Source: CAYPKW01 sp964411425
Lineage (GTDB): Bacteria; Pseudomonadota; Alphaproteobacteria; Dongiales; Dongiaceae
Direction of reading: 5' to 3'
Assembly (NCBI GenBank): GCA_964411425.1
Contig: CAYPKW010000001.1
Span: forward strand, 54,000 to 117,999
DNA length: 64,000 bases
Of the stretch, positions 32,619-41,362 are shown in pieces (the first letter of the stretch is position 1; every line of letters starts with the position of its first letter). The notes beneath the pieces are model-generated. The model saw only the letters and a list, made by a program, of their open reading frames with translations. It was not told the DNA's origin and ran no database searches. The translations under genes were made by a program, and so were the position numbers.

Positions 32619-33608
32619 CTAGTTAAGCCTGCGAATGGCGCAGTCTCCGTTTCCATGCTCAACGAGCTCGATCTGCTCGATGCCTCCAAGCGGAAGCGGT
32701 ATGCGGCCCTGGCGAATCAAATTGAACAGTGTGTCAGTCGGATCTCTTGGAGGACTTGGCAGAACGAGAGGTAGCCGCAGTGCTAACGCCGGCCATGCAC
32801 ATCCAACAACCGATTCACCGAACATATGGAAGTTATCGTGTGATTCCGCTTTGGAATTGTCGGCGCACACTATGCCGCACGCGGCTATCGTCGTGTTTTC
32901 ACGTGGTCAGTAGACAAACCCTCCGCTCATTCCAGCTCCGGCTGGAATCGAAGTTGTAAAGCAGGGCCAGCCATACTGACGATACCCTTGTGGATACACC
33001 CCCGTAACTACACCCACCCGAATACTTACCCTACGAAAGATGGACAGCGTGCGACCTTTCCCGTCGCGATCACTTGGCGGGGTAATTTCAGTCGGCTCCC
33101 GGTCCATCCCTTCCATAGAAACCATGTGGACCACTGCGTCAATGGGCGGAACACCTGTGTCTAAGGGAATTGAAACGCGCTCGGCAATGGATTCGCCAGG
33201 CTGAGCTGTAATAATACATGCGGCAAGATCAAGAGTATCGCAGTAAGTAGCGTGCGCTGCGTTGAGCATTGCCGCATTCCTGCTACCCATCCAAACGATT
33301 TTGAGCCTTTTGGGTTCCAAAAGGGCTCTTTTATGAATAGAATGAACAAAAATAGCTGTAGCAGCATGTCCGGGCACTGGGCGCTGCCCCCGCAACACAC
33401 CCTCCGTAAAAACATGCTTGGCAGTAAAAGCCAACGCAAAATCAGGCCCAGCAGCGACAACGAAGCCTGTCCCGTGAATAGTTGCGACTTGGTCCCTGTC
33501 AAACGCCATGAACGCAACCAGAGTGGGCCGAAAGGAATCAACCAGGCTGGGATTCGCGCCGGCCGCTTCGACCCACCAGCGATTCTCGGCGTCGTGAGGT
33601 ATTGCCAC
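32619..33608 (-). pseudogene. trypsin-like serine protease, interrupted by in-frame TGA
   Basis: One reading frame of 329 codons starting at GTG 33608. It has the S1-family triad: FTAKHVF (His near residue 65), an Asp in DTLDLAACII and IPAGAGMSGGFVY (Ser). Right after SGGFVY an in-frame TGA (32907-32909) stops translation; the same frame continues PRENTTIAACGIVCADNSKAESHD and on to 32619. In S1 proteases the ACGIVCADNS strand normally follows the serine loop, so the two parts were one gene. A Trp codon TGG changed to TGA is the simplest reading. The 233-residue front piece could still be made. Function unknown. Confidence 0.75.
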
Positions 33609-33666
33609 GTATCACACCCGAAAGATTCTCGTAGGAACTTTGGTATGCTCGAGTGCCCGCTTATAG

Positions 33667-33690
33667 CCGAAATTCAAACTAAAACACTAC
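33667..33690 (-). repeat. right terminal inverted repeat of the protease element
   Basis: Read on the minus strand it is GTAGTGTTTT then AGTTTGAATTTCGG. It is the inverted partner of 32556-32579 and lies 59 bases before the protease start codon. Confidence 0.75.
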
Positions 33691-34105
33691 CCCAGATCCT
33701 CTCCGCTTGACATACGCATAAGACCGTATTATGCCTAACCATACCGTCGTGTCCGTAGGACCGCAAGCCTAGAACGGCGGCGGTCCGAAGGCGCGGCATC
33801 GTTGTTTGACATGGTGAATAAACCCGCCCTGCCGCGGCCCGGAAAGGCCGGCGGCACTTGGCCCCTTGGGGTCGTTCCTCGAAAAATCGATGGTTGGACA
33901 CCTTGTCTTACGCATGGCCCCGCGAGGCCGCGGCGAGACCCGCTACAACCTCTGTCCCGCTGGGCAATCGCCAAGCGAGAAGCCGCCGGGCGCCCCGCTT
34001 GGCATGGGGTGCCTCGCCGGATTTTCTTTTTCTCGCGGGGCTCCAGCGGGGCAAGGCTCGCTCCCGGAGCATACGCAAGATTCGTGCGCGAATAGGCTTC
34101 TTCCG
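33691..34105. other. intergenic stretch, no gene seen
   Basis: 415 bases between the protease element and the end of the GcvT fusion gene. Open frames here lack a plausible start or family pattern. I see no tRNA, no repeat of the families noted elsewhere and no clear terminator. Confidence 0.5.
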
Positions 34106-36436
34106 TCAACCCCTGACCCGCGTCTTCTCCGGGTCGTAAAATGGAAAGCGCACCACGCGGGCCGGGATGCGCTTCTGGTGGCCGTCGATCTTGCCGACCT
34201 CCACCTCGGTGCCGAGTGCCCCATAGGCCACGTCCATGCGGCACAGCGCGATGTTCTTCTTGAGGATGGCCGAGCGCGTGGCGCTCGTCACCACCCCCAC
34301 CTGCGCCCGGCCGGCGTGTACGCAATCGCCGTGCGCCGCCGGTTCGTTGCCGACCAGCGCCAGGCCCACCAGCGTCCGCTGCGCCGCGCCCTTGCGCTGG
34401 ATGAGCGCGTCGCGGCCGATGAACTCCCGGTTGCCGTCGAGCGCCACCGCGAACCCGATCCCCGCCTCGAACGGGTCGGTCTGGTCGTTGAACTCGGTGC
34501 CGAAGAAGATCAGCCCCGCCTCGATGCGCAGCATGTCGAGTGCCTCGAGCCCGAGCGGCGCCAGCCCGAGCGGCTTGCCCGCCTCCACCACCCTGTCCCA
34601 CACGGCGCCCGCGTCCTTCGGATGGCAGAAAATCTCGTATCCGAGTTCGCCCGTGTAGCCGGTGCGCGAGACCACCAGCGGCGCGCCGTCGAAGTCGCCG
34701 AGGCGCGCCACGGCGAAGCGGAACCAGCCGAGCTCGCCGAGATTGGGCTGCGCCGGCGCGGTCCACACGATCTGTTTCAGGATCTCCCGGCTCTTCGGCC
34801 CCTGCACGGCGAGGTTGTGCAGTTGGTCGGTCGAAGACTTGACCCAGACCTTGAATCCCCGCTTCTCGGCCTGCTCCCTGAGCCAGCGCCCGTCGTACTC
34901 GTCGCCGCACACCAGCCGGAAGTTGTTGGGCCCCAGCCGGAACACCGTGGCGTCGTCCAGCATGCCGCCGCTGTCGTAGCACAGCGCGGTATAGACCACC
35001 TGGCCCACCGCGAGGCGCCGGATGTTGCGGGTGCATACGAGCTGCATCAGCGTTTCCGCGTCCGGGCCCAGCACCTCGAACTTGCGCAAGGGGCTGAGGT
35101 CGATGACCGCCGCGGCCTCGCGGCAGGCGTGGTATTCCTCGACGGCGCCGTGGTTGTTGTACCGGGTCGGCAGCCAGAAGCCGCGGTATTCGACGAAGTT
35201 CCGGGTCAGCGCCGAGGTGCGCGGGTGAAACGCCGTCTCGCGGGTGAGTTGGGGTTCTGCGTCGGGTGCCATGCGGAATGCGATCGCCTTCGAGAAGGAA
35301 TGCCGGGCGGGATAGACGCGCAGGTGCACGTCGGTCGGGTTCCATGAATTGGCCGGGTCGATGTCGTCCGGGCAGGCCGAGGAGGCGCACACCAGGTCGG
35401 TCAGCGCGCGCAGCAGCACGTAGTCGCCCGGCCGCGACCACGGCTCGTCGAGGTAGAGCGCGTTCTGGGCGTTGATGCGGGTGTTGTAAAAGAAGTTGAT
35501 CGCGGGCCAGCCCTTGCGCGCGGCGACGCCGAAGGGCGCCAGCGCGCCGTTGAAGTTGTCCGAGCAGTTGACGTGGCCGGGGTAGCCCATGTCGTCGTAG
35601 TACTTGGCCGTGCAGGCGAGCGCGAAGGTGTCGTGCCGGCCCACCGTGTCCTGCACCACCTCGACCAGCGGGCGCATGTCCTGGTCGAAGAACTTGGAAT
35701 AGAGCCCGGGGCCGGGATAAGCGGCACCCATCAGCGTGCGGGTGGTGGTGGCGTCGAGGCCGCGCTCGGCGCCGCGCTGCAACCGGCGCGCGTCGAAGGC
35801 GAGGAAGTCGGAGCACTGGCGCCCCGCCACGTCGATGATCTGGATGTATTCGCCGGCCGCGACCTCGTAACTCCTGGCCGTGCAGCGCTCGACCCGGAAC
35901 TCGTCCTTGAAATCGGCCAGCGGGGCCGGCAGCGGCGGCTCGATCGCGGGCGTCACGACCGCGCGCCTTATGGCGACCGCGAGTTCCGTGGGCGGGTCTT
36001 GCGCGTCGGCGGCCATCGGTCCGCCCGCCGCGTGCACGATGCATATGGCGGCGCGCTCGGCGCGGAAGCGCGCGGATTCACCAGGTCCGCTGTCATGCTC
36101 GAACAGCGCCACCGCCTTGTCGATGCGGCCCGGCAGGCCGCGCGCGCGTAAGGCGGCGGATTCCTCGCCCGCGCCGGACAGCAGGCGGTTGATGCCCTCG
36201 ACGGCGCCCTTCGCTTGCAGTCCCAGCGCACCTGCGTCGTCGCGTCCGTCGGGCGCGAACACGGCCAATTCGCAGCGCTGGCGCCCTTCGCGGTCGGTGA
36301 TGTCGATGATGTCGCCAGGCGCCAACGCCACCGCGATCGCGCCGCCGCCCTTGACCCGATAGCGCTCGGTGCCGGGCTCGAACGACGGCAGCCCCGGTTC
36401 TCGGATCGCGGGCCGCGGCGGCAGGACGAGGTTCAT
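34106..36436 (-). CDS. DUF1989-DUF1989-GcvT fusion protein
   Basis: A 776-residue protein. Residues 1-160 hold a degenerate DUF1989-like unit (VALAPGDIIDITDREGRQRCELAVFA). Residues 180-370 hold a full DUF1989 (urea-carboxylase-associated) domain: VAAGEYIQIIDVAGRQCSDFLAFD, GLYSKFFDQDMRPLVEVVQDTVGRHDTFALACTAKYY, NCSDNFNGAL. From about 395 to the end is a GcvT aminomethyltransferase domain (VVSRTGYTGELGYEIF, GLEALDMLRIEAGLIFFG). It may demethylate or transfer a C1 unit to tetrahydrofolate from an amine or guanidino compound; the substrate is unknown. Confidence 0.85.
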   Translation of the reverse strand: MNLVLPPRPAIREPGLPSFEPGTERYRVKGGGAIAVALAPGDIIDITDREGRQRCELAVFAPDGRDDAGALGLQAKGAVEGINRLLSGAGEESAALRARGLPGRIDKAVALFEHDSGPGESARFRAERAAICIVHAAGGPMAADAQDPPTELAVAIRRAVVTPAIEPPLPAPLADFKDEFRVERCTARSYEVAAGEYIQIIDVAGRQCSDFLAFDARRLQRGAERGLDATTTRTLMGAAYPGPGLYSKFFDQDMRPLVEVVQDTVGRHDTFALACTAKYYDDMGYPGHVNCSDNFNGALAPFGVAARKGWPAINFFYNTRINAQNALYLDEPWSRPGDYVLLRALTDLVCASSACPDDIDPANSWNPTDVHLRVYPARHSFSKAIAFRMAPDAEPQLTRETAFHPRTSALTRNFVEYRGFWLPTRYNNHGAVEEYHACREAAAVIDLSPLRKFEVLGPDAETLMQLVCTRNIRRLAVGQVVYTALCYDSGGMLDDATVFRLGPNNFRLVCGDEYDGRWLREQAEKRGFKVWVKSSTDQLHNLAVQGPKSREILKQIVWTAPAQPNLGELGWFRFAVARLGDFDGAPLVVSRTGYTGELGYEIFCHPKDAGAVWDRVVEAGKPLGLAPLGLEALDMLRIEAGLIFFGTEFNDQTDPFEAGIGFAVALDGNREFIGRDALIQRKGAAQRTLVGLALVGNEPAAHGDCVHAGRAQVGVVTSATRSAILKKNIALCRMDVAYGALGTEVEVGKIDGHQKRIPARVVRFPFYDPEKTRVRG

Positions 36437-36445
36437 GCCTCCACT

Positions 36446-37408
36446 CTACACCAGCGCCGCCGCCACGAGGAAATAGGTGAGCAGGCTCAGCACGTCCTGC
36501 ACGATGGTGGCGACCGGGCCGCTGCCGAACGCCGGGTCCTGCCCCAGATGCGACAGCACCCAGGGGAACAGCAGCCCGATCGTGCTGGCAAGGCCGCTCG
36601 CGACGACGAGCGTGAGCGCCACGGCGACGGCGAGCCGCGCATCGCCGAAGACGAGGAACACCGCCGGCAGCGCCAAGGCGCCCAGCACTCCGCCGATCAA
36701 GAGCCCGGCCGCCAATTCGCCCGCGAGCAGGCGCCCCAGCGGCGCGTGGGCGAGCGTGAGCCCGCGTACGGCGATTGCTTCCGTCTGCGTGCCGATGGCG
36801 TCGGCCAGATAGACGATCGCCGGGATGAAGAAGGCGATCGCGACCTTGGCCTCGAGCGCGGCCTCGAAGTTGGCGACCACCGCAGTGGCGACAAGGCTGC
36901 CGGCGAAGCCCACCAGCAGCCACGGCAAGCGGTGCCTGAGGCGCCGCAGCACCGACTCCTCGAGCGCGCCCGAGCCGCCGTGCAGGATGCCCGCCAGCTT
37001 GTGCATGTCCTCGACGTGCTCGCGGCGAAGCACGTCGATGAGGGCCTCCGGCGGCACCACGCCGAGAAGCCGCCCGGCGCCGTCCACCACCGGCACCGCC
37101 GCCAGGCCCTCGCGGCGCGCCAGATGGGCCACCCTCTCCTGGTCGGTCTCGGGCAGGCAGCGGGGCGGGTCGCGGAGCATGATGTCGGCCATGCGCCGGC
37201 CCGCCGGCGCCGCCAACAGTCGCGTCAGCCTGAGCGCGCCCAAGAGCCGCCCGCCCTCGTCCACGACGCACACCGTGTCGGCGCAATCGAAACTCTGGCC
37301 ATGCAGCGCGGCCAGCGTCGCCTCGGCCGTGTCGTCCGGCCGGGCGACGGGAACGCGGGCAACGAGATGGCGCCGGGCGCTCTCCGCAACCGGTCCCTCG
37401 TCCACCAC
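36446..37408 (-). CDS. mgtE: MgtE-like magnesium transporter, short form
   Basis: A 320-residue protein. A CBS pair occupies about residues 15-130 (CADTVCVVDEGGRLLGALRLTRLL, GLAAVPVVDGAGRLLGVVPPEALIDVL). The connecting helix (REHVEDMHKLAGI) leads to five membrane helices with the MgtE pore signatures ADAIGTQTEAIAVRGL and GSGPVATIVQDVLSLLTYF. The usual N-terminal helical domain (about 120 residues) is absent, so gating by Mg2+ may differ. It follows the greB-like gene by three bases on the minus strand. Confidence 0.88.
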   Translation of the reverse strand: MVDEGPVAESARRHLVARVPVARPDDTAEATLAALHGQSFDCADTVCVVDEGGRLLGALRLTRLLAAPAGRRMADIMLRDPPRCLPETDQERVAHLARREGLAAVPVVDGAGRLLGVVPPEALIDVLRREHVEDMHKLAGILHGGSGALEESVLRRLRHRLPWLLVGFAGSLVATAVVANFEAALEAKVAIAFFIPAIVYLADAIGTQTEAIAVRGLTLAHAPLGRLLAGELAAGLLIGGVLGALALPAVFLVFGDARLAVAVALTLVVASGLASTIGLLFPWVLSHLGQDPAFGSGPVATIVQDVLSLLTYFLVAAALV

Positions 37409-37411
37409 GCT

Positions 37412-37915
37412 TCACCCGGTCGGATATTCGATCGACACTATCTCCAGCGCGACGTCGCCCACCGGGCGCTTCCAGTCGACCGTGTCGCCGACGGCCGCAC
37501 CCATCATGGCGCGGGCAAGCGGCGAGGCGTAGCTGATCTTGCCGGCGGCGGCGTCGGCCTCGTCCTCGCCGACGATGAGGAAGTCGCGCTCAACGTCTCC
37601 CTCGTCCACCGTCTTTACCAGTGCGCCGAAGGCGACCTGGTCCTTGGTTTGCCCGGCGGGGTCGATAACCTGCGCGCTGTCGACGCGGCCCTGGAAATAG
37701 CGGATGTCGCGGTCGATGAGCTTGAGGGTCTCCTTGTTCATCAGGTCCTCCGGCTCCTCCGCAAGGCGCCGGCGCTGCTCCTGCAATTCGGCGAGGTGCG
37801 ATTGCAGCGCCGCGAGGCCGCCCGAGGTGACGTAGTTCGGCCCCGGGCTCTGCGGGCGCTCGGGCGGCTCGTCGCCCAGCTCTCCGTCCGATTCCTTGAC
37901 GAATGCACGGCTCAT
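37412..37915 (-). CDS. greB: GreA/GreB-family transcription elongation factor
   Basis: A 167-residue protein. The N-terminus MSRAFVKESDGE is GreB-like. A coiled coil follows (GGLAALQSHLAELQEQRRRLAEE), then the FKBP-like C-terminal domain (QVAFGALVKTVDEGDVERDFLIVGEDEADAAAGKISYASPLARAMMGAAVGDTVDWKRP). Gre factors rescue backtracked RNA polymerase. The acidic coil-tip residues are less clear than in E. coli GreB (EEPEDLMNKETLKLIDRDI). Co-transcribed with mgtE. Confidence 0.88.
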   Translation of the reverse strand: MSRAFVKESDGELGDEPPERPQSPGPNYVTSGGLAALQSHLAELQEQRRRLAEEPEDLMNKETLKLIDRDIRYFQGRVDSAQVIDPAGQTKDQVAFGALVKTVDEGDVERDFLIVGEDEADAAAGKISYASPLARAMMGAAVGDTVDWKRPVGDVALEIVSIEYPTG

Positions 37916-38029
37916 CCGGTCCGCCTCGCGTCGTCTCTGATCCGCCGACGATTATATGACATTGTTCGCGGCGCCGACATCGGCTTAGATCGCGGCCGGC
38001 GGGCGGGCCCGCGGCAGCGAGAACGAACC

Positions 38030-38908
38030 ATGACCGACGTCGATTGCGTCCTCAAAACCCGCAGCGTTCTCGGCGAGTCGCCGGTGTGGCACGAGGGCGA
38101 GAAGCGCCTCTATTGGGTCGATCTGCTGCGGCCCGCGATCCACCGCTTCGACCCGGCGAGCGGGCGCAACGAGACCTTGCCCGCCGACATCGGCGGATAT
38201 GTGGGCGGCATGGTGTTCCGCGCGCGGGGCGGCTGTGTCATCGACCATGAAGACGGCCTGTTCGCCTATGAGCCTTCGAGCGGCCGCCTCACTCCCTTGG
38301 CCGATCCCGAAGCGGACAAGCCGGAGAACTGGTTCAACGACGCCAAGTGCGACCGCCAGGGCAACCTGTGGGCCGGCACCGCCGACCGCGGCGATACGAA
38401 GCCCACCGGCAGCCTGTACCGCTTCGCTCCCGATCTCAGCTATCGGCGCATCGACACCGGCATCATCTGCTCGAACGGGCCGGCGTTCAGCCCGGACGGG
38501 CGAACCGCCTATTTCGCCGACAGCTACGCGCGCCAGATCTACACCTACGACATCGAGCCTTCGAGCGGCCGCGTCGGCGCGCGGCGCTCGTTCGCCGAGA
38601 TCCCCGAGCCCAACGTGTTTCCCGACGGCATGACCGTGGACGCCGAAGGGTTCCTGTGGAACGCGCAGTGGGGCGGCTGGCGGGTGGTGCGCTACCGCCC
38701 CGACGGCACCGTCGATCTTACTCTGAATCTGCCCGTGCCGCAGCCCACCTCCGTCGCGTTCGGCGGCGAGGGCTACGACACGCTCTACATCACCACCGCC
38801 AGCATGGGCCTCGACGAGACGGCGTTCGCCGCCGCCCCGCTGTCGGGCGGCATCTTCGCCTGCCGGGCGGGTACGCGCGGACTGCCGGAGCCGCGATTCG
38901 CCGGTTAG
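38030..38908 (+). CDS. SMP-30/gluconolactonase family hydrolase
   Basis: A 292-residue six-bladed beta-propeller: LGESPVWHEGEKRLYWVDLLRPAIHRFDPASG, NWFNDAKCDRQGNLWAGTADRGDTKPTGSLYRF, CSNGPAFSPDGRTAYFADSYARQIYTYDIE and VFPDGMTVDAEGFLWNAQWGGWRVVRYRPDG. Metal ligands (Glu in GESP, Asn in WFND, Asn in SNGP, Asp in PDGM) are all present. Members hydrolyse sugar lactones. It starts an operon with the FAD oxidase (three-base gap) and the 2OG oxygenase. Confidence 0.92.
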   Translation: MTDVDCVLKTRSVLGESPVWHEGEKRLYWVDLLRPAIHRFDPASGRNETLPADIGGYVGGMVFRARGGCVIDHEDGLFAYEPSSGRLTPLADPEADKPENWFNDAKCDRQGNLWAGTADRGDTKPTGSLYRFAPDLSYRRIDTGIICSNGPAFSPDGRTAYFADSYARQIYTYDIEPSSGRVGARRSFAEIPEPNVFPDGMTVDAEGFLWNAQWGGWRVVRYRPDGTVDLTLNLPVPQPTSVAFGGEGYDTLYITTASMGLDETAFAAAPLSGGIFACRAGTRGLPEPRFAG

Positions 38909-38911
38909 CCC

Positions 38912-40090
38912 TTGCCCCAATCCTACGACGTGGTCATCGTCGGCGGCGCCGCGATGGGCAGCTCCGTCGCCTATTTCCTTGCCGCGGCGACCGGCTTCAA
39001 GGGCAGCGTCCTGGTCGTCGAGAAGGACCCGAGCTACGCCCTCAGCGCGACGGCCCGCTCGGCCGGCGGCATCCGTCAGCAGTTCTCGACGCCCGAGAAC
39101 ATCGAAATGTCGAAGTTCGGCGCCCATTTCGTGCGGCACGCCGGCGAATATCTTGAGGTAGACGGCGAGGCGCCCGACATCCCGTTCCTCGAAGCAGGCT
39201 ACCTCTTCCTCGCCACCGCCGCCGGCATGGACACGCTGCGCCGGAACCATGCGCTGCAGCGGCGACATGGCGCCGATGTGGCACTGCTCTCGCCCGACGA
39301 GCTGGCCGCGCGGTTTTCCTGGCTCAACGTCGCCGGGCTCGGCGGCGGCTCGCTGGGGCTCGCCAACGAGGGTTGGACCGACCCCTACGGGCTGCTGCGG
39401 GCGTTTCGCCGCAAGGCCCGCTCGCTCGGCGTCACCTATCTGAATGACGAGGTGACGGCGCTGGCGCGCCGCGGCGGACGCATCGAAAGCGTGACGTTGA
39501 AGGAACTGGGCGAGGTCGCTTGCGGCGCCGTGGTCAACGCCGCCGGCCCGCGCGCCGCCGAGATCGCGGCCATGGCCGCGGTCGACCTGCCGGTGCGCCC
39601 GCGCAAGCGCTTCGTTTACGTCTTCGACTGCCGCGAGCCGGTCGCCGGCGCGCCGCTCCTGATCGACCCGACCGGGGTGTATTTCCGGCCGGAGGGCGCC
39701 GGCTTCATCGGCGGCGTCTCGCCGCCCGAGGACGAGGACCGTGACTGCCTCGACTTCGAGCTCGAATACCGGCTGTTCGAGGAGGTCGTATGGCCGACGC
39801 TCGCCCATCGCGTCCCCGCCTTCGAGGCGATCAAGCTCGCGCGCGCCTGGGCCGGCCACTACGACTACAACATCCTCGACCAGAACGCGATCCTGGGACC
39901 GCACCCGGACGTGGCTAACCTTCACTTCATCAACGGCTTCAGCGGCCACGGTTTGCAGCAATCGCCGGCGGCGGGTCGCGCCATCGCCGAGCTGATCGCT
40001 TGCGGCGGCTTCAGGTCGATCGACCTCGCCCGCCTGTCCTTCGCCCGCGTCCTCAAGGGCGAGGCGTTACTCGAACTCAATGTGGTATGA
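38912..40090 (+). CDS. FAD-dependent oxidoreductase (DAO family)
   Basis: A 392-residue flavoprotein read from TTG 38912, three bases after the SMP-30 stop. The Rossmann motif is DVVIVGGAAMGSSVAYFLAA, with a FAD-contact SATARSAGGIRQQFS, later AVVNAAGPRAAEIAAMA and FINGFSGHGLQQSPAAGRAIAEL. This layout is that of sarcosine/glycine/dimethylglycine-type amine oxidoreductases. The exact amine is not known. It is placed between a lactonase and an oxygenase, suggesting a catabolic operon. Confidence 0.9.
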   Translation: MPQSYDVVIVGGAAMGSSVAYFLAAATGFKGSVLVVEKDPSYALSATARSAGGIRQQFSTPENIEMSKFGAHFVRHAGEYLEVDGEAPDIPFLEAGYLFLATAAGMDTLRRNHALQRRHGADVALLSPDELAARFSWLNVAGLGGGSLGLANEGWTDPYGLLRAFRRKARSLGVTYLNDEVTALARRGGRIESVTLKELGEVACGAVVNAAGPRAAEIAAMAAVDLPVRPRKRFVYVFDCREPVAGAPLLIDPTGVYFRPEGAGFIGGVSPPEDEDRDCLDFELEYRLFEEVVWPTLAHRVPAFEAIKLARAWAGHYDYNILDQNAILGPHPDVANLHFINGFSGHGLQQSPAAGRAIAELIACGGFRSIDLARLSFARVLKGEALLELNVV

Positions 40091-40097
40091 TTGCGCC

Positions 40098-40763
40098 ATG
40101 GTGATCGCGCCCATTGTCGCTCCGAACATCTCGCTCATCTTCGGGACCCCGGCGCTCGTCGACCAGGTGCCGGACTGCGAGGCGCTCAACGCCGGCCTGA
40201 AGCGCATCATCCTGGCGCGCGAAGCCGCCAGCCGCGGCATCCTCAAGAGCAATCGCGGCGGCTGGCATTCCGAGATCGACCTGTTGGCTTGGCCGGAGCC
40301 GGAAATCGCGCGCCTTAAGCTCGTGATCGACGGCGCGGTGCAGCGCATCAGCCGCATGCCGGCCCGCGAGCATGGCGACAAGGTCAAGCTGGCGTACCGA
40401 TGCGAAGCCTGGGCCAACGTCAATCGCAACAGCGACTACAACGGCCTGCACAGCCATTCGGGGTTTCACTGGGCCGTCGTCTATTACGTCGCTACCGGCG
40501 AGGAGGCCCCGGGGTATCCCAGGAACGGCTCGCTCGAGCTGCGCGACCCGCGCCCGGCGGCGACCCATGGCCGATTGGCGGGTTTCTACTTCGGTCGGGA
40601 GTTCGTGATACGCCCGAAGCCCGGCATAGTGGTCGCCTTTCCCGCCTGGGTGGAGCACGGCGTCAATCCATTCTTTGGCACCGGGGAACGCATTTCGATT
40701 GCGGTCAACGTCAAGGTGGCGCAACTCGAGTTGCCGCCCGAGGTGGCCGAGCCGGCGGCCTAG
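40098..40763 (+). CDS. putative 2OG-Fe(II) oxygenase (TIGR02466-like)
   Basis: A 221-residue protein starting at ATG 40098, seven bases after the previous stop. The core has WANVNRNSDYNGLHSHSGFHWAVVYYV, with the HxH pair in place of the iron HxD, then PKPGIVVAFPAWVEHGVNPFFGTGERISIAVNVKV, the distal iron His and 2OG-binding Arg. It resembles the TIGR02466 family of putative oxygenases. The substrate is unknown. Confidence 0.8.
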   Translation: MVIAPIVAPNISLIFGTPALVDQVPDCEALNAGLKRIILAREAASRGILKSNRGGWHSEIDLLAWPEPEIARLKLVIDGAVQRISRMPAREHGDKVKLAYRCEAWANVNRNSDYNGLHSHSGFHWAVVYYVATGEEAPGYPRNGSLELRDPRPAATHGRLAGFYFGREFVIRPKPGIVVAFPAWVEHGVNPFFGTGERISIAVNVKVAQLELPPEVAEPAA

Positions 40764-40833
40764 GTGCTGCCGCCTCGTTTGCCTTTCCGGCGATTTGCGG
40801 CATGATACCGGCTGCGCCGCCCCCGGGGTGCCT

Positions 40834-41358
40834 ATGGCTCACACCGTTCTGATCTCGATCATTTGCCCCGACCGGCATGGGCTGATCGCGGCCATAACCG
40901 GCCGCCTCTTCGACCTCGGCGCCAACCTGGGCGACACGACCTGCGCGGTGCTCGGCGGCGCGGCCGAGTTTACCTCGGTCTGCGACTTGCCGGGCGATGT
41001 CGCGGCTGAAACGCTCGAGCGCGAATTGCGCGCGCTGCCGCTGCTCGCCGAGGCCCAGCTCAGCGTCCGGCCCTTCGTCTACCAGGCGGCGCACACGCCC
41101 ACGGCCAAGATTACGCATCGCATCGAGATCACCGGGCGCGACAGCCCCGGGCTGATTGCGCGCATCAGCGAGGTCTTCGTCGAGTTCGGCGCCAATATCG
41201 TGCGCCTCAACTCGGAGCGTATCCCCAGCAGCGAAGGCGCCAAGTACGTGCTGCGCATCGCCGCCTGGGTGCCGCCGGAAAAGTCCAGCACCTGCATGGC
41301 GACCATCGCCAACACGGCCGCCCAATTGCACCTCGCCTGCTGGTGGGACGAGGTGTAG
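40834..41358 (+). CDS. GcvR-like protein with two ACT domains
   Basis: A 174-residue protein with two ACT domains: residues 4-75 (VLISIICPDRHGLIAAITGRLFDLGANLGDTTCAVLGG) and 92-165 (THRIEITGRDSPGLIARISEVFVEFGANIVRLNSERIP). The double-ACT layout matches GcvR, which senses glycine and controls the glycine cleavage system by binding a partner. It lies 70 bases after the oxygenase, near GcvT-type and amine-oxidase genes, which fits a role in glycine or amine sensing. Confidence 0.85.
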   Translation: MAHTVLISIICPDRHGLIAAITGRLFDLGANLGDTTCAVLGGAAEFTSVCDLPGDVAAETLERELRALPLLAEAQLSVRPFVYQAAHTPTAKITHRIEITGRDSPGLIARISEVFVEFGANIVRLNSERIPSSEGAKYVLRIAAWVPPEKSSTCMATIANTAAQLHLACWWDEV

Positions 41359-41362
41359 AGGG

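Larger units (their letters stand above)
32555..33691 (-). mobile_element. TIR-bounded element carrying one protease gene
   Basis: Left end 32556-32579 and right end 33667-33690 are inverted copies of a 24-base sequence starting GTAGTGT and ending AGTTTGAATTTCGG, with two mismatches; one further base (G) matches outside. The left end also folds as a hairpin (AGTGTCTC at 32558 with GAGACACT ending 32601). The 1.1-kb interior is lower in GC than the surroundings. It holds only the broken trypsin-like gene and no transposase, so it looks like a non-autonomous element with cargo. I see no clear target-site duplication. Confidence 0.65.

Noticed and set aside
32907..32909. Selenocysteine at the protease TGA
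   Set aside because: Trypsin-like proteases have no known Sec at this position and I see no obvious SECIS-like hairpin right after the codon; a Trp-to-stop change is simpler.
33735..36044. 769-codon minus-strand frame overlapping the GcvT fusion gene
   Set aside because: Arg/Ala/Gly-rich shadow in another frame; the 34106-36436 frame carries the real domains.
36215..38908. 897-codon plus-strand frame covering GcvT fusion, mgtE and greB antisense, ending in SMP-30
   Set aside because: Only the last 292 codons (from ATG 38030) match a family; the rest is antisense shadow of three well-supported genes.
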